Of a DNA stretch of 10,404 nucleotides, positions 6,222 to 10,404 are shown piece by piece. Made by a program: the position numbers and the translations under genes. The notes beneath the pieces are model-generated. The model saw nothing but the letters and a program-made list of their open reading frames with translations, had not been told where the DNA came from and searched no databases. Within the stretch, counting starts at the first letter, position 1; every line of letters starts with the position of its first letter. Source of the DNA: WLMZ01 sp037139095 (GTDB taxonomy: Bacteria; Actinomycetota; Acidimicrobiia; Acidimicrobiales; Ilumatobacteraceae); the NCBI GenBank assembly GCA_037139095.1, contig JBAXHD010000067.1, forward strand, positions 1 through 10,404. The letters are read 5' to 3'.

Positions 6222-6773
6222 ATGACCATCACCGTTATTCCTGAGACGTTCAACTACGTGTGGTTCGACTCCGCAGTCATCCGCAGCGTTGCCACTGGTC
6301 TGGTCGACGCGTTGGGTATGGGCGACTACAACATCATCATCGAAGTTGATGAGACCACGCCGCTGGCCAACATCTCGTGCGAAATCGGCGACACCATTCA
6401 CATTCGTGCATGCAGCGGCGCGTTCGAAGACACCCGCAAGCCCCGTCAGCAGAGCGAGACCGCAACGGCTACTGCGATTGGTCGAGTATTGCTTCGGGCC
6501 CGCGACCGACTCGTTGGCGGCTTCGGCGAGGCACCTGCCGACAACGACCTCAGCTTGGCCCAGGTTGCTGCGTGGGAGACCTACTCGCTTGGTCGGCTCG
6601 ACCGCCTTGGGGTGCCCACCAACCAGCAGCGCTGGCGCTACAACTTCCGTAATCGCCTCGGCTTCACCGATGCCACCGACGGTGCCTTCGAAAAGATCTG
6701 GGGCAGCGACGGACTCACGTGGGGCGAACTCTGCGCCATCAGCGAGACCGCCGCACCAAGCGCCGCCAAGTAG
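6222..6773 (+). CDS. Protein of unknown function in the diiron cluster
   Basis: I do not recognise the family of this 183-residue protein. It has no signal peptide or membrane segment. The N-terminal half (1-65) looks mixed alpha/beta, with the hydrophobic strand NIIIEVD at 37-43 and DTIHIRAC at 57-64. An Arg-rich helical segment at about 83-105 follows. The C-terminal part contains an aromatic and basic stretch, QRWRYNFRNRLGF (136-148), then a Trp-containing tail (KIW, LTWGEL). The gene starts 12 nt after the canonical ferritin-like gene with only a weak GAGAC before the ATG. Its position makes a third subunit, maturation factor or regulator of the ferritin-like pair plausible, but that is inference from context only. 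Confidence 0.75.
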   Translation: MTITVIPETFNYVWFDSAVIRSVATGLVDALGMGDYNIIIEVDETTPLANISCEIGDTIHIRACSGAFEDTRKPRQQSETATATAIGRVLLRARDRLVGGFGEAPADNDLSLAQVAAWETYSLGRLDRLGVPTNQQRWRYNFRNRLGFTDATDGAFEKIWGSDGLTWGELCAISETAAPSAAK

Positions 6774-6806
6774 TCCACCAGGCGACCCGTCGTCAATACT
6801 TCAGGC

Positions 6807-7778
6807 ATGACGCTTTCTCCGGAGATTCGCAAACGCACGCTGCACGTGAACGGCGTCGACCTGCAGCTGCTCGAGGCTGGCAACCCCGCCGACCCAACCG
6901 TGATCTTGAGCCACGGCTTTCCCGAAGGCGCGTATTCGTGGCGTCACCAACTGCCAGCGCTTGCTGCTGCTGGCTATCACGCCATTGCCCCCGACCAGCG
7001 CGGCTATGGCTACTCGTCGGTGCCGAAAGAGGTTGAGGCGTATCGCATCGATCATCTCACCGGCGATCTGAACGCGATCCTCGACGACCTCGGCAAAGAC
7101 CAAGCGATCTTCGTGGGCCACGACTGGGGCTCGATCATCGTGTGGGAGAACGCTCGGCTCAACCCCGATCGCGTGCGCGCAGTTGTTGGCGTCAGCGTGC
7201 CGGCCGTGCAGTGGATAGGCAAGCCCACGGAGCTGATGAAGATGGTCTACGGCGACAACTTCTTCTACATGCTCTACTTCCAAGAGGTTGGTCCGGCCGA
7301 AGCCGAACTCGAAGCCGACCCGTATATGACCATGGCCAAGTTCTTGTGGGCGGCAAGCGGTGATGGCTTCGTGATGCCCACCGAAATGCGCCCAATGAAA
7401 GGCAACGGTTTCCTCACCGACACACCGGTGCCACCCGCACGCCCGTGGCCTTGGCTCAGCGAAGACGACTTGCTCTATTACGCCGACCAGTTTCGTCACA
7501 GCGGCTTCTTCGGACCCGTGAGTTACTACCGCAACATCGATGCCAACTACGAGCTCGTGAAAGGCCTCGGTCTCGACCGCGTGACCATGCCCAGTTACTT
7601 CATCGCTGGCGCAAAAGATGGCGTGCTCATCATGGACCCCACAGGTGTCGAGCGCATGCAGACCTCATTGCCCGATTTCCGCGGCCACACGCTGATCGAC
7701 GAAGCCGGCCATTGGGTGCAACAAGAACGACCAGAGCAGTTCAACGACGCGCTGATCACCTTTTTGAACACGCTGTAA
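6807..7778 (+). CDS. Epoxide hydrolase (alpha/beta hydrolase fold)
   Basis: This 323-residue cytoplasmic enzyme would open epoxides to vicinal diols. The motifs match the soluble epoxide hydrolase family in order: oxyanion-hole HGFPE (36-40), DQRGYG (63-68), nucleophile Asp106 in GHDWG, and the two lid tyrosines that activate the epoxide oxygen, Tyr157 (MLYFQEVGPAEAELE, very like mammalian sEH) and Tyr241 (SYYRN). The charge-relay Asp271 (AGAKDGV) and catalytic His302 (AGHWVQQE) complete the triad. The length is typical of bacterial EphA-like enzymes. The ATG at 6807 has only AGG directly before it, so the start is less certain than the family. It follows the unknown gene by 33 nt and may belong to the diiron cluster. 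The natural substrate is unknown. Confidence 0.88.
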   Translation: MTLSPEIRKRTLHVNGVDLQLLEAGNPADPTVILSHGFPEGAYSWRHQLPALAAAGYHAIAPDQRGYGYSSVPKEVEAYRIDHLTGDLNAILDDLGKDQAIFVGHDWGSIIVWENARLNPDRVRAVVGVSVPAVQWIGKPTELMKMVYGDNFFYMLYFQEVGPAEAELEADPYMTMAKFLWAASGDGFVMPTEMRPMKGNGFLTDTPVPPARPWPWLSEDDLLYYADQFRHSGFFGPVSYYRNIDANYELVKGLGLDRVTMPSYFIAGAKDGVLIMDPTGVERMQTSLPDFRGHTLIDEAGHWVQQERPEQFNDALITFLNTL

Positions 7779-7841
7779 CCCCCGCGAAGAGCGGCTGCCG
7801 CAGACCTGCCCACCAACCTGAGGCGGTCGCCTGTTGCGAGG

Positions 7842-8630
7842 TCAGTCGGCAACAAGGAAATCGAGCGCTGCCATTGCTCGGGCCTGTTCTTCGTTAATCA
7901 GAAAGCGCCAAGGGGCGCCGTCGCCGGAACCGAGCTGCTGCCTGAATTCAGCCAACAGGGTGCGGTCGTTGTGATCGAGCTCATCGGCTGCTGCGATCGG
8001 GTCATCGATACAGGTGAGCATGAATGCAACGTCTTGACCGTGGCGTGGTTGTGCTGCTGTACGAAGGTCGACGGCCGCTGCCGCCTTCACACAAATTGCG
8101 CCCGTGAGCGAGGGGACGCGGATCACGACATCGGCCGCGTCGTGCGCGTAGTAAATCGATGTCAGTTCCGAACCAGTAAGCGCTCGGCGTCCACCAGGGA
8201 TCGAAATGGTGCGCAACTCAGTTCCGACGTCGAGTCGGTCTAATGGTGCGTCGTCTGGCGCGAGCACATCGAGTTGCGCATTTCCGGACACGAACGTGCA
8301 GCGAGCGAAGGCGTCTCGAAGCGGCACTTCGGAGTGAAGAATGTCCGTGGGATGAGTGTTCTCCGGGTAGTCGTAACCGAGGGACCGAAGGGTGTAGGCG
8401 ACGTTCGCGAGGATGTTCGGCTCGGCCGCAACATCGACAACAATGTCGCCGTCCTTGGTTCCTTCGGCGCGCGCATTGGTGCGGCCGGCGTCGCGAGCAA
8501 CAACGAGCACCATCAGCCCGCCGACCAGACACCATTGACTGGTATCCACTTGCTGGGCGAGCAAGCGCAAGCATCGCATTACTTCGTGATGACGCGGCAG
8601 CAGTTGGTCAGAGATGTCGATCTCACGCAC
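7842..8630 (-). CDS. AbiEii/MenT-like nucleotidyltransferase (putative toxin)
   Basis: This 262-residue protein resembles the minimal nucleotidyltransferases used as toxins in AbiE/MenAT systems. It shows LVGGLMV with the Gly pair at 37-38, Arg50-Thr51, and a TKDGDIVVDV segment (58-67) holding metal-binding Asp60 and Asp62. A third acidic candidate is Asp121 (QLDVLAPD). A later CVKAAAAVDLR...RHGQDVAF stretch (180-203) resembles the Lys/Arg/Asp helix of the family. Members transfer nucleotides to RNA or protein targets; the target here is unknown. The frame is open to 8816, but that part lies over the HTH gene. GTG at 8630 is chosen because it overlaps the HTH stop codon by 8 nt, the arrangement expected for coupled translation. 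An ATG at 8579 is the alternative start. Confidence 0.72.
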   Translation of the reverse strand: MREIDISDQLLPRHHEVMRCLRLLAQQVDTSQWCLVGGLMVLVVARDAGRTNARAEGTKDGDIVVDVAAEPNILANVAYTLRSLGYDYPENTHPTDILHSEVPLRDAFARCTFVSGNAQLDVLAPDDAPLDRLDVGTELRTISIPGGRRALTGSELTSIYYAHDAADVVIRVPSLTGAICVKAAAAVDLRTAAQPRHGQDVAFMLTCIDDPIAAADELDHNDRTLLAEFRQQLGSGDGAPWRFLINEEQARAMAALDFLVAD

Positions 8631-9261
8631 GGGCGCGGCCGCCCAACCGGTCGAGCAGTGTTGACGCCGCACGGTCCTGACGATCCTCGAGATCGAGCCA
8701 CGCCACCCACAGCGATGCGAACCGTTGACTCGGCTCGAACGGCCATTGATCATCGTCGACGACGTGCAGATGTACGTTCGCCTCAGAGAACGTCTCGCTG
8801 GCACGGACCTCAGCAATCAGCGCTGCCACCTCGCTGGCGCGCACATACGTGTCGTGGTCACCTGCGTCTACAGGGACGCCGGCCTCAACAGCAGCGTCTC
8901 GCCCCGAGCGCACAAGCGTGGGGGAGTTACGCAGTTTGTGCAGGACACCTGGGTGCACGTACATGTCAATGTGATTGGCTCGGGGCCGAACCCGTCGGCG
9001 TATCCGATCCAACGCAGGTGCCGTGTCTGGGTGGCGGCGCTCAAGCTGACCGATTTCGGCCCACGCACCGTGTTGCGTCAGCGGACGACCCGGATTGCGA
9101 ACGCTCGTGTGTTGGTACTGCCCAAGAACCTCAGCCGGCACCAGCCACTGCAACCCAACCCTGCGAGCATGAATCTGGCCCGATGACACCAGTGCTTGAA
9201 CGCGCCGACGGGTCACGCCAAGCCGGCGCGCTGCTTCGTCGAGGGGCATAAGATCGTTCAC
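8623..9261 (-). CDS. Helix-turn-helix protein, putative antitoxin and autorepressor
   Basis: This 212-residue protein has an N-terminal helix-turn-helix of the excisionase/MerR-like type at about 7-46 (LDEAARRLGVTRRRVQALVSSGQI, then a WLVP wing). The middle and C-terminal parts belong to no family I can name. A segment at about 140-160 (YVRASEVAALIAEVRAS) and a C-terminal helix (WVAWLDLEDRQDRAASTLLDRLG) follow. It starts with GTG at 9261, directly beside a perfect inverted repeat, and overlaps the downstream nucleotidyltransferase gene. That layout suggests an antitoxin that also represses its own operon. An in-frame ATG at 9249 is the alternative start; neither has a well-placed Shine-Dalgarno sequence. 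DNA binding is well supported and the antitoxin role is inference. Confidence 0.75.
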   Translation of the reverse strand: MNDLMPLDEAARRLGVTRRRVQALVSSGQIHARRVGLQWLVPAEVLGQYQHTSVRNPGRPLTQHGAWAEIGQLERRHPDTAPALDRIRRRVRPRANHIDMYVHPGVLHKLRNSPTLVRSGRDAAVEAGVPVDAGDHDTYVRASEVAALIAEVRASETFSEANVHLHVVDDDQWPFEPSQRFASLWVAWLDLEDRQDRAASTLLDRLGGRARA

Positions 9262-9295
9262 TTGCTAAATATACCATCCTTGGTATATTTAGCAA
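9262..9295. promoter_or_regulatory. Perfect 15-bp inverted-repeat operator overlapping the HTH promoter
   Basis: TTGCTAAATATACCA (9262-9276) and its exact reverse complement (9281-9295) are separated by TCCT. The AT-rich palindrome contrasts strongly with its GC-rich surroundings. Read on the minus strand, the arm nearest the gene contains TATATT (9268-9273), a good -10 box 6 nt before the GTG at 9261. A protein bound here would cover the promoter. The adjacent HTH product is the obvious candidate. As RNA it would be a strong hairpin but has no following U-run, and it is immediately 5' of a gene, so a terminator for the upstream Bax-inhibitor gene is the less likely reading. Confidence 0.8.
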
Positions 9296-9316
9296 ACGCA
9301 GCAGTGCCCGCTCGGT

Positions 9317-10156
9317 TTAGCGGCGGTTGAGCTTCGAGAGCAGACGCAAGATCTCGAGGTACAGCCACACGATGGTGACCAAAAGGCCAACTGCTGCGAC
9401 CCATTCCATCTGCTTGGGCAGGCCAGCCTTGGCACCCTTTTCGATGAAGTCGAAGTCGAGCGCAAGGTTGAACGCTGCAACGCCTGCAACCAAGAAGCTG
9501 AAGCCGATGCTCAGCGCACTGGTGTCGCTCAGGAAGCCCACCGAACCGCCGAACAGGTTGATGAGCATCGAGATCCCGTAGAACACCATGATGCCCAACG
9601 TGGCGCCGATGACAATGCGGCGCATGCGATCGGTGACCTTGATGATGTTGGTGCGATAGAGAAACAGCATGATCGCGAACACGGCGATGGTGGCGCCGGC
9701 GGCCTGCACAACAATGCCGTGCTGATAGGTCTCGTACGAGTGCGAGATGGCGCCGATGAAGACGCCCTCGGCCAATGCGTAGATGGGCCCGAGCACTTTC
9801 GCGAACTGCGGCTTGAAGCGCATCGCTAAGACACACACGAAACCAACGAGCACGCCGCCCAAGGTCCATAGAGGGAACTGTCCGACCTGGCCATCGCTAA
9901 CGGTGACAGCGCTCCAGCCAACAACGGCTGCGGCCATCATCAAGATGAACAACACGCCCGACGCCGTAGCGGTGCCGCTGACGGTCATCTTCTGGCTGTT
10001 CCAGTCGCTGATGGGTCCATCGGTTACGGGCGCCGAACCGTATGCCTGGCCCGAGCCAGCGCGAGTGTGCGCAGCCGGAGCTGCCCAACCGGCCGATGAA
10101 GCACCGGCCTCATCAATTTCTTTAAAGGACTTGTCGTTCAGAATTGGATTCGCCAT
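9317..10156 (-). CDS. Bax inhibitor-1/YccA family membrane protein
   Basis: This 279-residue integral membrane protein belongs to the bacterial Bax inhibitor-1 (Bax1-I) family, whose Bacillus member YetJ is a pH-sensitive calcium leak. A hydrophilic Ala/Gly/Ser-rich cytoplasmic tail of about 55 residues is followed by MTVSGTATASGVLF, a characteristic entry to the first helix. About seven membrane helices run from there: near 62-84, 95-113, 122-138, 148-167, 180-201, 213-233 and 252-272. The signature LDFDFIEKGAKAGLPKQMEW (233-252) carries the acidic residues Asp234, Asp236 and Glu239, and the last helix contains WLYLEILRLLSKL. The ATG at 10156 has AAGGAG 7 nt upstream, an excellent start. The function in this organism is unknown; neighbouring genes give no hint. 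Confidence 0.92.
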   Translation of the reverse strand: MANPILNDKSFKEIDEAGASSAGWAAPAAHTRAGSGQAYGSAPVTDGPISDWNSQKMTVSGTATASGVLFILMMAAAVVGWSAVTVSDGQVGQFPLWTLGGVLVGFVCVLAMRFKPQFAKVLGPIYALAEGVFIGAISHSYETYQHGIVVQAAGATIAVFAIMLFLYRTNIIKVTDRMRRIVIGATLGIMVFYGISMLINLFGGSVGFLSDTSALSIGFSFLVAGVAAFNLALDFDFIEKGAKAGLPKQMEWVAAVGLLVTIVWLYLEILRLLSKLNRR

Positions 10157-10263
10157 CTGCGAACTCCTTGTCTTTGTGGGGATATTTCAACGGACGGTGG
10201 ATCCGCAATTGAGGGTGACACTACCGACTCATTGCGCCGTGAGATCGTCGCGACGGGTATGAA
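10157..10263. other. Intergenic leader of the Bax inhibitor gene
   Basis: These 107 bases separate the partial minus-strand gene at the window end from the Bax inhibitor gene. On the minus strand they carry the Shine-Dalgarno AAGGAG. A somewhat AT-rich patch (TTGAAATATCC) could hold a -10 box, but no pair of promoter hexamers stands out and I see no terminator with a U-run. No small ORF or RNA gene is supported. Confidence 0.4.
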
Positions 10264-10404
10264 TTAGTTGAGATCGTGAGCGCTGGGCCCGTCCCACATA
10301 TCGATGTCGGGCGGCGACATCAAGATGCCTTCGCAGGCGCGGGCCATTTCAATCATCACGTCACTGTCAAAATGCGTGCGCTGCGCGGCCGGCGAGTCCC
10401 ATTT
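10264..10404 (-). CDS. C-terminal fragment of an unidentified protein
   Basis: Only the last 46 codons and the TAA stop (10264-10266) are inside the window; the gene continues beyond 10404. The frame opens with KWDSPAAQRTHFDSD and ends DMWDGPSAHDLN. The pattern of an aromatic residue, then SPAAQRTHF, then an amphipathic helix (VMIEMARACEGIL) and a proline pair resembles the end of an antibiotic-biosynthesis-monooxygenase (ABM) domain, in which strand and helix follow such a W-x-S-x-x-A motif. This is a weak resemblance, because the bulk of the protein is not visible. Codon use is normal for the window, and the other two minus-strand frames contain stops, which supports a real gene. Confidence 0.55.
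   Translation of the reverse strand, partial: KWDSPAAQRTHFDSDVMIEMARACEGILMSPPDIDMWDGPSAHDLN

Noticed and set aside
5277..6401. 374-codon minus-strand open frame
   Set aside because: It is antisense to the diiron protein gene and part of its neighbour. The plus strand carries recognisable ExxH motifs and good spacing, so this is a GC-driven shadow.
7779..7841. Bidirectional terminator between convergent genes
   Set aside because: Only short imperfect inverted repeats such as AGGCGGTCGCCT are visible and neither direction has a T-tract, so I do not call it.
8631..8816. N-terminal extension of the nucleotidyltransferase frame
   Set aside because: The extra residues are Arg/Ser/Cys-rich, overlap the HTH gene in another frame and do not resemble a nucleotidyltransferase N-terminus.
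8274..9251. 325-codon plus-strand open frame
   Set aside because: It is antisense to the HTH and nucleotidyltransferase genes, which have motifs, an operator and coupled starts. The plus-strand product has no domain pattern.

Overview
The window looks like chromosomal DNA of a moderately GC-rich actinobacterium, possibly of the Acidimicrobiia. This rests on codon use, the style of the ABC transporter and Bax-inhibitor genes, frequent GTG starts, and several genes whose start codon lies 6-7 nt behind a TANNNT box, as expected for leaderless transcripts. The lineage is inferred, not proven. No insertion sequence, CRISPR array, rRNA or tRNA gene was seen.

Layout. Positions 1-153 carry no gene. 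They hold a three-armed inverted repeat and a GC-rich 8-bp tandem repeat, downstream of a minus-strand operon at 154-4346 that encodes a complete Ugp-type ABC importer: ATPase UgpC, permeases UgpA and UgpE, and lipoprotein UgpB. These genes overlap or nearly touch. UgpB appears to keep every position known to contact glycerol-3-phosphate in E. coli UgpB, so a glycerol-phosphate or glycerophosphodiester substrate is likely.

Divergent from it are a 65-residue DksA/TraR-like mini-protein without zinc cysteines (4412-4609) and then a plus-strand cluster at 4697-7778. The cluster has a ferritin-like protein with an incomplete metal site, a second ferritin-like protein with a textbook diiron ligand set, a small protein of unknown family, and an epoxide-hydrolase-type alpha/beta hydrolase with all catalytic residues. 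The short gaps suggest co-transcription. A two-subunit diiron oxidase or oxygenase feeding an epoxide hydrolase is a reasonable but unproven reading.

Convergent to that cluster is a two-gene minus-strand module at 7842-9261: a helix-turn-helix protein and an overlapping AbiEii/MenT-like nucleotidyltransferase. It is preceded by a perfect 15-bp inverted repeat that overlaps the predicted promoter. This has the architecture of an autoregulated toxin-antitoxin or defence module.

The window closes with a Bax inhibitor-1/YccA-family membrane protein (9317-10156, minus) and the C-terminal 46 codons of a minus-strand gene that runs off the end. The best candidates for something undescribed are the paired ferritin-like operon and the HTH/nucleotidyltransferase module.
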